DNA from: Brachionus koreanus
Lineage: Eukaryota > Rotifera > Eurotatoria > Ploima > Brachionidae
DNA length: 64,000 bases
Direction of reading: 5' to 3'
Assembly (NCBI GenBank): GCA_016987375.1
Contig: PJRA01000005.1
Location: 1,063,652 to 1,127,651, forward strand
Both the position numbers and the translations under genes were made by a program. Position 1 is the first letter of the stretch, and every line of letters begins with the position of its first letter. Positions 46,217 through 57,400 of the stretch are shown piece by piece. The notes below the pieces were generated by a model that did no database searches, was not told the DNA's origin, and worked only from the letters and a program-made list of their open reading frames with translations.

Positions 46217-47311
46217 ATGGTTTTATTAAATGAATTAGAAAATAGCTTGTTCGGTCTTGCTCTTGAAGCTGGCGAGTCCAAAGAAATTGACTTTAAGAGT
46301 GAACGAATGGTTCACATTACAATGGCCTCGTTGGATGTTAAGAAAAAAAGTAAAACAAAACATTTGGTTGATTAAATTTTTATAGTTTAATTAAAAATTT
46401 AAGGCGATGAATTCGTACCATTGATTGTAAAAACATCCGAAACAAGCAAATATATTTTGTGTACCTTGAGCAAACCAAGAGTAATGCAACAGCCAGTGCA
46501 ATTAATGTTGAACGCAGGAGAAAATGTTAAATTTTACTTAGACTGTCAGCAGGGTCATGTAAATTTGACTGGCTATTACATCCAAGAAGACAATTTAATG
46601 CCTTTCGAGCAAGATGATAGAGCTGAAAAAATAGCCAAGGCCAATCGCGAATTAGCTGAGTATATGTATGGTGGTGGAGAAGATGACAGTAATTTGGGAA
46701 GTGAGGATGACGAAGATGATGATGACGTTGACGATGATGGTGATGATGAGAATGGAATTTTTGTTAGTAGTGGTGATGACGAAGAAGACGAAGATGATGA
46801 TGATGAAGATGATGATGATGAAGAAGATAATGATGAAGAAGATGACGATGAAGAAGAAGAGGAAGAAGAAGTACAAACCAACGGCAAGAGGAAATTAAAT
46901 GGAGCTGATGTAAAATCAAAAAATCAAAAGACTGAAGAAAAACCACCTAAATTAGTGTCTGCTGATAACGAAACAAAAAAGCTAGCTGGAGGTGTAACAA
47001 TTAAAGATACTAAAGTTGGAAAAGGTCCGGAGGCTAAAAAAGGAAAATTTGTTCATGTTTATTATGCCGGTCGCCTTAAACAAAATGGAAAGCAGTTCGA
47101 TTCTTGTCAATCAGGCAAACCATTCAAGTTCCGTCTTGGCTCTGGTGAAGTTATTAAAGGATGGGATATTGGTTTCGAAAATATGAAAGTTGGAGGTAAA
47201 CGACAGATTGTTGTTCCGCCAAATATGGGCTATGGAAAAAAACGAATGGGAAATGATATACCAGCTAATAGTACTCTTATTTTTGATGTTGAATTAAAAG
47301 CTGTTAGTTAA
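46217..47311 (+). CDS. Nuclear nucleoplasmin-like FKBP prolyl isomerase (FKBP39/46 type)
   Basis: Two exons, 46217-46349 and 46404-47311, in agreeing phase; 346 residues. A peptidyl-prolyl isomerase of the insect FKBP39/FKBP46 and yeast Fpr3/4 design, which act as histone chaperones and in the nucleolus. Residues 1 to about 100 form a nucleoplasmin-like core (start MVLLNELENSLFGLALEAGE; CTLS motif). Residues about 145-225 are an extreme acidic tract of D/E encoded by GAT/GAA repeats, then a basic KRKLNG linker likely to act in nuclear import. The last 108 residues are the FKBP domain: VHVYYAGRL, GKQFDS, FRLGSGEVIKGWDIG, PPNMGYG and a final LIFDVEL strand; most FK506-site residues are present. 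The gene stops 70-80 bp before a LINE fragment. Confidence 0.92.
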
Positions 47312-47379
47312 ATATTTAATTTTAGTTTAAAAAATAAATAAATTTTACAAAAATTAAAAAAATTTTATTTTGTTCTACA

Positions 47380-47920
47380 AGAGGTAACTGATGCCTCTCT
47401 TTTACAGCCTTGACAGTTTATCTATTTGGGCTTTGAAAGAATTCATAAATTATGAATGAATTATTTAATCCGGTAGCAAGATCCAAAGTTTAGCTAACCA
47501 AGTAGTTTCTTCTAAGGTCATTGTTTTCGATCAATTTGTGCTTTTTCTCTTTAACCTCCTCTTGCCAAACCATCTGACAACTGAGCCGTCCATTCAATCT
47601 CATCTATATGTTTTCGTCTAACATATTTAACTGCTTCTCTTGTCACAAATGTCCTCTTTAACAGATCCAACATGGAATTACCTTTGGCAACATCTTTGTC
47701 TGTTTGTGCTTTTGTGTTAAGATCATTACTCATGTGTTCTCCAATGTCTTTTTCAAGCTTAGTTTTAAAAAAAAAATTAGTTAGATGAAAGTGAATAGCT
47801 GTGGTTTTGTTACATTAGCCAACATGCATTACTTTAAATTTTTCATCCATAATAGTCATAAGCCACTCTTCACAACATTTCGACATCTTATCGATTCTCT
47901 TTTTAGAATTAGAACATTCT
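47380..47920 (-). mobile_element. LINE (CR1/jockey-like) reverse transcriptase fragment
   Basis: Read leftward from 47905: KCCEEWLMTIMDEKFKVMHVG, a stop, then KLEKDIGEHMSNDLNTKAQ, NSMLDLLKRTFVTREAV and, after shifts, ENNDLRRNYLV and FKAQIDKLSRL. These are the K-VMH-G, E-DLG-H-S-DL and NSMLGLIKRTF blocks that follow the YADD motif in non-LTR retrotransposon reverse transcriptases. Stops and frameshifts show it is dead. The 60-residue frame at 47551-47733 is part of it, not a host gene. Confidence 0.85.
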
Positions 47921-48428
47921 CTTCATATTTTCAATAACGTAGTATGGCCACGATTTTGCAATCACCCACATATAACTTACAAATTTTCTTGATTTTTTTC
48001 GGTAGTTTTCACCACTATTCAGCTCATTTCATTCAGAACAACTATCACCTAATACCACGCGTTCTTTTCTGCCTATAAAAAAAAGAATTAAAGATTAAAA
48101 ACCGGATTTTTTTTATAGTTAGTGAAATTATTAAAAAAAATTAAAAATTTAGTTTAGCCTTTATGAGATACTGTTAAAAATGGAAAGTAAAATTTGATAT
48201 AAATCAAAATGTCAATAAAGTCAGAAGTTTTTTTTCAAAAAAAATTTTTTTATTCATTTTTTAAGACATGTCACATAAGTTGAATTCTGTTTTTTTTTTT
48301 CAAATCTATGTTCATTTTTTACTGACATGTCATTAAATTCGGACAATTACGTTAATAATAAAATCGAAATAGTTGCATATGCATTTAAGATATTGAATGG
48401 GGTTAGAACTTTATTTCTTTTTTCGTTA

Positions 48429-48504
48429 GTACGTAGCCCTAGAAGGAGAACCTGAATTTTTGGCTTTTATAAACAGACATCTTGGTAAGGGTATACGGTA
48501 TTTA
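48429..48504. repeat. Dispersed repeat, copy 2 (TACGTAGCCCTA family)
   Basis: Matches 24578-24650 block by block, as described there. It lies between the LINE fragment and the 3' end of AMN1. Confidence 0.55.
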
Positions 48505-48591
48505 CGAAAAATTAAATTTAAAATTGATTGAATAAAATTTTGAATAAATTTATTAATAATTAAAATGAAATTTAATAAATTTTAAGCAAAA

Positions 48592-49713
48592 CTAATAGAT
48601 AGTCCATGTTATGTGCTTAACTTTTTGACTACTACTTGTCATATAATCTTCAAGTGCAATCCTTGCTGCAGGAGTTACTTTTGGACATGAATGAAATAAT
48701 AAATATTTCACTCTTTTACAGTACATAAGAATACACTCAATTGATTGATCAGTTATTAAATTACAATGTGCCACATGAATTTCTTGAACAGTAGCAGCTA
48801 TATTTGGTTTAGAAAACATCAAAAAAATGCCATCATCTGTAATCTAAAAGATTTTTGTTAAATTAAAATAAAATTGAATATTATCTTACTTTAGTTCCAT
48901 TTAATCTGATAGACTCTATTTGCTTACAATAATTACCTAGAGCAATTAATGTCTTGTCTGTAATTAAAGAACAGTATGCAACACTTAGAGTTTTAAGTCT
49001 CGGACAACATTTTGCTAGAGTCTCTATAGACTCATCATTTATCAATGAACATCTAGTCAATGAAATAGATTGCAAATATTTACATTGTTGAACTAGCATA
49101 TCAAGACCTTAAGCAGTAATTTCTGTAAACATTAATTAATTTCTAAAGACCATTGAATACTACCTTCAGCAGTAATAGAGGTTCTGGGCATTGATTGAGA
49201 ATCAAGAACAATTTTTCTTATATATTTGCATAGCGATATTTTAACAAGTCCTTTATCCGTTAGCTGATCACATTCACTCAAGTCTAATTCACGAGTATTT
49301 TCATTTAAAAACTAAAAAAAAAAAAATTTCTTTTAAAATAAATATTTGCTGTTTTTAGACCCTCTTTTTTATTTTTAAAACTAAAAATTTTAACTAAAAA
49401 TATACTTGGATTAAAAAAAATTTAAAAAAAAAAAAATTTTTCAACTTACAAGTTCTATGTTAGAATCAGTTAAATAGCCTCTTTTACTAAAAGTATTTAA
49501 CAAAGAAGCGATCAAATTTTTGGGCAAATTTGAAAGTGATTCGACTTTAATTAGTCCATTTTTTACCATATTAGAGATTATACCCAAGCATCTTTATTTC
49601 ATAAAAGTATTAAGAAACAATTTGAAAAAAACAAAAATTTTAAATTTTGATGTTTACAAATTGACCAGTGTTTGATCACAATTTAATCGCATTAATAATT
49701 GCCGAGATTCCAT
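48592..49713 (-). CDS. AMN1: AMN1 leucine-rich-repeat protein
   Basis: Five exons, all phases agreeing: 49658-49713, 49450-49591, 49164-49311, 48890-49107, 48592-48843; 271 residues, against about 258 in mammals. AMN1 is a protein of cysteine-containing LRRs related to FBXL repeats; in yeast it antagonises mitotic exit. Landmarks: GYLTDSNIEL, then a TRELDLSEC repeat, QCKYLQSISLTRCSLINDESI, ITDDGIFLMF, CNLITDQSIECILMYC, and an end LLFHSCPK ... KHITWTIY that corresponds to the vertebrate LLFHGCP ... KQVTWTVY. No F-box is present, as expected. At 49108-49163 the intron uses acceptor CTTAAG; without it the frame would meet a stop. The gene lies 136 bp downstream of the BTBD gene on the same strand. 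Confidence 0.9.
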
Positions 49714-49848
49714 AATTATTTAAAAACAAAAAAATGAATTTAAAAATAAATAATAATTTATTAAACATTAACAAAATAAAATTTCCATTTAGATTAATCC
49801 CCATAACAACTAATTATGTACACGTTTTGGTGATACCCTAAAAACAGT

Positions 49849-51475
49849 CTAAGAACATGAATTTAAAAATATAATTTCAGGTATTTGACCATCTTCGACC
49901 GAAGTACCATTGTTGTTTCCGCTTGCATATTGAAAATTAAAAGTAACCTTAATTCCTGAAGCAAGTTCGTGAGTTATTTGCCTCAAGCCTTTTGTGCCAT
50001 AGAATGAATCGGGACCCTTTAGGGTAGCCGAAGCAATGTAGTCAGTGTCAGCAAAAATTTCAACTGGCTCTTTAAAATAAACCGAAAATGTTGAATTTGA
50101 GCCGTCACATGTAAAATTTGTAGTGTTTTGAGCACATGTTTTGTAAGAATCGTAATGAATTAATTGTATCACTGCTTGGTATTCGCACTTGCCATAAATC
50201 GAGCCATATAATCCAAAGCCTTGGACAAATATTTTTCGATTGACTGAGAAACGAACTCGGTCCGAGGTGCCCGAATAGCCCCACCTAGACTCGACTTGGC
50301 AAAATCTGTTTATGACTTGCTCCTTGCCTCCCACACAACTTCTCGGTGTGCAGCTATAACCCAAATTTTTGCTTGCTATTGACGGATCATTGACAAGAGT
50401 TAGACTAATAAATATATCAACTATTGATTTTTCGTCTAGAATTCTTGTCTCTTCGCAACTCATCGCTTTGGCAAACTCTTCTCGGCTCATTAGCGGAAAC
50501 CTGATCAAGCTTATGGCGTCGCCAAGGACCTTTTTTTGATTTTCTTTACCAAATGGCTGCAAATTTTGCTTTAGACACTGATTTTGTGCCCATTTAATTA
50601 CATAATTGTACAATTTGAACTCGGCGATGCCGAGTGTATCGCGTTTAAGAATCAATATCAGAGTATTTAAATTAATGTCTAGAAAGCATTCGGACGAAAA
50701 TGAATCATTGGTATTACGATCGATTGTATTTAGACATAGATCAGCCAATTTAGGCTCGTCAAACAGTAATGCCTGTTCCAAAAGCATAAATGCATTATCT
50801 GATCTAAGATTATTTTTGAGGAAGTTTACACACTCTTTTTCGAGCGCATCTACAGCGTATTTTTTTGATACATAAAGTGTGTTCATGACGGAATCAGGCC
50901 CGATATGAAGCTCATCAGTGTACAAATATTTGAGCATATGTTTGAAAGAAAGTGGATCAGCGTCGGGTATTTCTATTTCGGAACCATTCTGCATTTGAGA
51001 GCCGGTACCGTAAAACATGGCCATGAAAACAGGACTGCCTATGCTCAAAACAAGTTTGTGCGCCGGGATTCGCTCGGCGAAGGAGTTTTTCTCCTTGCCG
51101 ACCAAAAAAAACACATCGGCAAGAGAATCGTTCAAATACAGGTAGTTTAAGCGTTCGATGATACACGAGTCACGTGTCTAGCCAAAAGTTAAGTCTTATT
51201 ATAAAGCTAATTATAGTTAGGCTTACCACTCTAGTTACATGTTCTAAATCAAAATTATTAGAGCTCAGATTTTTGAGCTTTGAAAAATTTGAGGCACTTT
51301 CTGCTTGTGAATTGGTTCGATTTACATTTTCTTGAGCCATGTTTTCGCAAGCATTGTTCAAAGTGTTTGCATTTTTGAAATATTCATCACTACAATCTTC
51401 TTGTTTATCTATTACGCAATTTTTACATTTAGAAAATGTTGCTTGGTAGTTATGCAGTTGATTATTTTTGGACAT
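49849..51475 (-). CDS. BTB-BACK-PHR protein (BTBD1/2/3/6 family)
   Basis: Two exons, 51227-51475 and 49849-51177, in agreeing phase; 524 residues. Proteins of this family are substrate adaptors for Cullin-3 ubiquitin ligases; the PHR domain is shared with MYCBP2/Highwire. The N-terminal 80 residues are Asn/Ser-rich and not conserved. The BTB domain starts at NDSLADVFFLVG and includes PAHKLVLSIGSPVF and the KYLYTDEL helix; the BACK domain has CLNTIDRNT and FKLYNYVIKWAQ; the PHR domain has RFSVNRKIFVQGFGLYGS, FTCDGSNSTFSVYF and a final GQIPEIIF. Which vertebrate paralogue is closest cannot be told by eye. The central and C-terminal exon is less AT-rich than its surroundings. Confidence 0.9.
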
Positions 51476-53114
51476 AAAACCTTCTGTTTATGCTCGATTT
51501 TGTGTTTTCAAAAATATGAATTCACTCGCTCACTCACTAATTCAAAAATCATAAATTATTTTTTAGAAAAAAAAAATTTAAATAATTAATATTTAGATAT
51601 TTAGGCTTATAACAAAAATAAGCGAACAAAATAAAATATATTTGAATATAATTTTTGCGCCTTTGCAACTTGAATTTGTTTTGTTTTTTTTTTCTAGCAA
51701 ACCAAAAAATTAAAAAAATAAAATTAGTGTTGAAATCTGGATCTAGTTAAGGATATGGTAGAAGTAAATGAATATATTATTTTTGTCTTAATTTAGATCA
51801 ATAGAAATACCAGAATTGTTTTTGTTTTTCAACTAATAAAGTTAAATTTTAGGCTTAATTAAACTAAAATTTCGGCTTTAGAGTGTTTATTTAAATAAAA
51901 ATATGCTTAAAATTTTAATATTTTCTTTTTTTTAAAATATACAAGGTAAATTAATTTGTTCCAAATTTGGGAGGATTTATTTCACGTTTTTGAAATAAGA
52001 ATAAGAATCAAATACATTAGCCAAATATTTGTTGGTTTGTTTGAAAATAATGCATAACATATTATTGAAAAAGCGATTTTTGCTTAGATCTATAAAAAAA
52101 AATTTTCTTTTATTTATGCTCTAAAATAAAGTGACTTAAAAAATTTTTTATTCAAATATAAAGCTTCTTACATAACACAATTCAAATAAGCGAATTTAAT
52201 TTTTCCTCTATTGAAATGAAATAACAAAGTAATTGGAATATCTGGTATCCATTTGAATTGATTTTAATAATTTGAAAAAATAAATTCAAGTTTGACTAAT
52301 TTTAAAATTTAATAATTAAAAAAATTAGCTAAGCATCAAAATATTTTATTTTGATGAGCTTAAAAAAAATAAAAGCAAAATGGTTAAAAATAATTTAATT
52401 TAACCAAGTTTTAAAATAAATTAAACTTTTTCAATTAAATATTTTATTATAATTATATTTTTATAATAGCTTTTTAAAAGTCACAAATTCAGACCTTTAA
52501 TTGAAAATAATTTAAACATGTTGACTTTATTTTATTGTTGTACTTTCTATTACAAGTCCGCTTTTAAAACCGCATTGATTTTAGGATAATGTCCTTTTCA
52601 TTTTAAAAATTTTTCTAATTTACAATACACTCAATTTGGTTTCTTATAATCTTGGGATCCGTACACACTGTCAATAAACCGGCCAAAATTTTTTTTGGTT
52701 GCAACCGAATTCGTCAAAACCAGCCAACAAGGATGCGAATGGTTATTTGGCCCATTTGGTCTTCCAAACTGTCTAAATTTTTAACCGCCTAAAAATACGG
52801 CCAAAATAAAATGGGCGGCCATAAAGACATATTGTTTTTGTGTTAAAAAAAGAAAATTTCAAAAAATATTTAAAAATTATTTAAACTTTTTTTGATTCTT
52901 AATTTTTTTAAAATTTTTAATAAATTAAAAAAATCCATATTTCGGACAAAAATTTAGCCCTTTATAAATAAATCTCTTTAATATATAATAGACAATCTTT
53001 TGTTCATTCTAAAGCATTCCAGCTGTTTTGCTTTTATCCAACTTTTACATACATGCAATAGTACCACAATGGCTAATGTTCTAAAACAATAAGCTGTAGT
53101 TTTTTTCATTAGTG

Positions 53115-53230
53115 AGTGTTTTTGACTTGATTAAATTTTTATATCATCAGCATATGCTTTGGTTTCATTTTTAAGAAATTTGAGCAATATTTTGTAAGTA
53201 TCAGATTAAGGTTCATTAATATCTGTGATA
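53115..53230 (-). mobile_element. Possible LINE reverse transcriptase remnant
   Basis: The minus strand reads TDINEP, a stop, then KFLKNETKAYADDIKI and a stop. F-INDI-E ... YADDIKI is the spacing around the catalytic YADD box of non-LTR reverse transcriptases. The match is short. Confidence 0.4.
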
Positions 53231-53649
53231 ATTTTTTTTAAACAATAATGATAATTAACCGATATATAAGCTAGCAAAAGAAGCAATATCATTAAGCACG
53301 GTAAATGGCTTCAAGGCTTTAATTGGTAAAGAAACATTCAAACGGAATTTTTAAGAACTGCAAATGCCATAATAGCTAAGAGCAAATTTGCACTGGTATT
53401 CCGAAGTAACTAATAGTGCTACAAATCACATCTATTTGTCTATTTGAAGAGAAATCTTAAAAGTAAAAATATAATTTTTGTTTTATACACTTAATTTGAA
53501 CAACATGACTTTTTTGGAATGAAACCATGTTAAGAGTTAATAATAAGATTGTGAATTAACAAATGAATCAATTTTTTTTTCTTTAATTATACTCCCAATT
53601 ATTTCAGAGACAATACTGGAAAGTGAAGGAGTGAAAGATACTCACATAA

Positions 53650-53710
53650 AAAAGTCAAAAAAAGTAAAAAAAGTCAAAAAAGTCATTCGTGAAAAAAAGT
53701 CAAAAATGTA
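53650..53710. repeat. AAAAAGTC simple repeat
   Basis: About six imperfect copies of an AAAAAGTC-like word (AAAAAGTCAAAAAAAGTAAA and so on). Non-coding. Confidence 0.8.
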
Positions 53711-54401
53711 AAAATAAAGAATATTTATTTAAATTAAATATATTTAAAATACTGATTCAAAAAAAAATATATTTAAATTAATTAGATAATTTTAAATCAA
53801 ATTTAAAATTTTTTTTAAAATTTTTTTTGTTGAATAAATTTTTAAATTCGGTTTTTAATTGTTCTAATTTTAATGAATAATTCTTGTTTTATTAGCTAAT
53901 ATTTTCATAGCTTTAATTACAAAAATAAATAATTTTATTTTTAAAAATTTTAAATTTAATAAAAAGTTTAAATCAATTGACTTTGATATTTTTTTTCTAA
54001 TCAAACTTGTTTAACTAATTCAAACAGATAGCTTGATCTTTTATTTTTATTAGAGAATTTCTAAATACCACAATGCTGCTTAAATTTTAAAAGCTTGCTT
54101 CTTAAAAAAATTTAAAAATTTGCTTTTCGTTGAAATAAATTAAAAATTATTTTTTGGCTAAAAATGATGCGATTTTTAAATGTGTTTAAGCGACGATTTT
54201 GCCAAGAAAATCCTGACTTTACTCTTAAATTTTTTCTTTTTTAAAATATATTTTATTTCAATTTAACATATGAAAAAATTCAAAAATAAATTATATACAC
54301 GTATTCAATTTTTTTTGTTATTTTTGAGTATTTTGGCAATTAAAAAGTAAAGATATCTTCAGTCAGAACATGATAAAATTGTGACACCAAGCAATACAAA
54401 A

Positions 54402-57400
54402 ATGGAAAAATCTACGAACGAAAAACTTGATTATGGTATCATGTCTGTCGAAGATGTGTACAAGCTAGCCAGAGAGTTTCTAAAAGGTATGCTTATCCAA
54501 CCGGATTGATTTTTTTAATCGATGTTTTTCAAGCCAAAGAGGGAACTAAAGCTATAAATTTGAGCTATGAGGACCGGAACATGATTAATGTTTTAAGTAA
54601 ACAAGCTTTTTTCGGAAAATTTGATGAGACCAAGATAAAAGTTGGATTTCTTGACTTGGTTGGCAAAGACAGAGTGTAATTTTTCTAAAATTTTTTTCAA
54701 ATCCAACCTTGCTGAGTTTTTTATCAAGTCAACTGTGGAAATCTCTGGCTAATTTATCTAAAGAAGAGGCTATGAACCGCTATGTCCTTCTAATAAATAA
54801 AGTTTGTCCTCTGTTCTATGCTCATCTAGAAGCGCATAAAAGAAATCTGGAAGACGAAAAAAATAGAATAAGGTAAATAATTTTTAAAGCTAAAAAATTA
54901 AACATTTAAACAATTGATTAGGTTATTAGTTATTAAGTTAAACTTTTTTAAAAATTTATTCAAAAAATGTACAAAAAAAATTAGAAAAATTTTACACAAA
55001 TAATGTCAGAAAAGATTTACAATTTCTAGCATATTGAATGATTTTTAATTTTTAATTTATCCATTATTTTAAGATAACTGATAATTTTCTTTTCTTAAAT
55101 TACACGTAATCAAACAACTTTAAATAAAAACTTTCTCAACAATTTTGAATCAAATTTAATCAATTATATTTTTGAATCAAAAAAAAAATTAAAAATTGAG
55201 TATTTTCTAAATATTTTTAATAAGTGAATAATTATTTCTCATTTGTTTATAATAATACTTTCATTAATTATTTTTAATTTGTTCAAATAGTTTTCTTTGA
55301 TTATAAAATTTATAAAAAAAATTTTTTTTAATAAAATTTATTTTGTTTTTGGTATAAAACAAATTTGTTCAAAATTTAAAAAATAGAATGTGAAAGATTC
55401 TTGAGAATTCGATCATGCTAAATGAAAAGCTTTCTAAATTTTGGTCAAATGAATCATCTTTTCATAATTGAATGAAAATTTGTGATGTGAACACATTTTG
55501 TGGAAGAATTCATTTGCATTTGATTCAGTCGAAGGATAATAGCCTGTCTAGATTTATGACCTGTTCCTAAATACCAGAATACCATAACTTTTAATTGTAA
55601 AATGTATCTATTTTTAAAATTCATGATCATTTTGAAGAGTGCTCTTGAAAACCGCTTGTGAAGTTCTGTTAATGCAAAATAGTACAGCTTATACAGTTGC
55701 ATTATTAAAAAAATTATTTTAAAACTCTGCAAAATTAGAATAAAATAAATCTTGCTCATTATCACCATGATGCAACTATGTATGTTGTACCATTTTGCAA
55801 AAGGATGGATTCCTCCAAAATAATGATTAAAAATAGATTAAAAATTTTTAGATTTTAAAATTTAATAGTATAATGTTATTGTAAATTAAAATACAAGCAA
55901 AATAAAAATTTTCAAAAAATTTTAATTTCAAATATTTACACATTAAAATTTACTAAAAAAGCATATTTTATAAAAAAAATTCTGAAAAAAACGCAATATA
56001 GTTTTTTGCACCTTTTTTATTTAAAATAAAATTTTTACTTTCTTTTCTTTTTAGGAAATCAAATCAATAATCTTTTTTTTGTATTAAAAAAAAATTTTTA
56101 AGTAAAAATGGTGCAACAAAGTAAGTTGCAGTTTTTAAATATTTTGTTTTATTAAATTTATATTTTAACTCCTTTTTAATTCTTCCTTATTTACTTTGTC
56201 CTCTAATTTTATCATTAATCAATCAATAATATACAAATTTACGAATACATTTCGAGAACTCACCATCCAGCATTTTAAAATCAGAGCTGATCATTTAAAT
56301 TTGATCATGAACTTAAATGAGTGAGAAGAATAAAAAAAATGGTTAAACTAAATTGATCGTAGAATATTAACTTTTATTATTTAAAAATAAAAAGATGATA
56401 ATTAAGTCATAAATCATAATAATGGTAAATGTTTATTTTATTTATTGGCATGTCACGCTTTCTGTTTTCCCCAGTTGAGACTTTTTTGCCTCAACTGAAG
56501 GCCTCACATGCTTTCAAACCAAATTCCAAAACATTCATGAATTTAAATTTATATCTTTTGCACTTTACTGGACAAGTGCTGCTACCTTTACCAATACCAA
56601 GCAAGGTTCACGCGTAGCAAAGCTACCGCACTGTGCCCTAATTTCAAAGAACTAATTTTAAATTATTAATCTGCATATTTAAAAACCAAGAAGAAAATGA
56701 TTTTTGGGGGAGTAGAAAAAAAATTTTGAATTAAACCCCTCAACAACAACAACCTTTCATCAATTCTGACAGGAAGTAATCTTTTCTTAAAAAATAGTGG
56801 CTTATTTGAGATATCAAGCCCTTATTTTATCTTGAACATGGTCAAAATATGGTAAAATTTTGAGTTTTTTTGTATCTTCTGCCCGATTTACCCCAAAATC
56901 CCTATTTTTATTTTCAATTCTAAAACTAGACAAAATTCTGAGAAAACATTTAAAACAACTTTTTTTATTTTTTTAATTTAAGATTATAAAATTGTTTCAA
57001 AAAAGCATGATTTAAAAGAAATTCATTAATATTTTTAATTAATATTTTAATTTTTACTCCCTCAAAAAAACCTTTTTTTCTTGGGTTTTAAATATGCAGA
57101 TTAATAATTTAAAATTAGTTCTTAGGAAATTTAGATAGTTCGATAGTTTTGCAACGTGTGAACCTTAAATAACTAAGGTTTTTTCATAGACTAATACATC
57201 AAAGGATTAGATGAAAAGAAAATTTTTTTATATCTTACTTAACTATCTTTTTAGAAATAAAATCATCTTCAGTGTGTAATTAGAATGTTACCTGGGTGTT
57301 ATCGAGTGAAAATTTGATTTGAAGGTAATTAATTTTTTTACATAAAAAGATCTAACAAAGTAATCATAAATAGATTTATGGAAAAAAAATTAGTCTCTAA

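Larger units (their letters stand above)
51590..54401. other. AT-rich intergenic stretch
   Basis: No gene recognised in 2.8 kb. A GC-richer patch at about 52660-52830 has repeated GGCCAAAAT and GGCGG words but no reading frame; a short AAAAAGTC satellite-like run is at 53650-53710; a possible LINE remnant is at 53115-53230. Confidence 0.5.

Noticed and set aside
46576..46946. Serine-rich and other ORFs antisense to or overlapping the FKBP acidic tract
   Set aside because: They are shadows of the GAT/GAA trinucleotide tract that encodes D/E in the real gene.
47551..47733. 60-residue ORF as a host gene
   Set aside because: It is the middle of a LINE reverse transcriptase fragment, with K-VMH-G upstream in the same strand.
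49108..49163. Stop codon disrupting AMN1 (ITA-stop-GLDML)
   Set aside because: A GT-AG intron (donor after GCTGAAG, acceptor CTTAAG) removes it and restores the frame.
52660..52830. GC-richer patch with GGCCAAAAT words
   Set aside because: No frame, inverted ends or second copy was found; left unassigned.
55454..55768. 104-residue ORF on the minus strand in the ACBD3 intron
   Set aside because: It overlaps the diverged MITE-like copy, has no coherent domain and is probably old transposon sequence.
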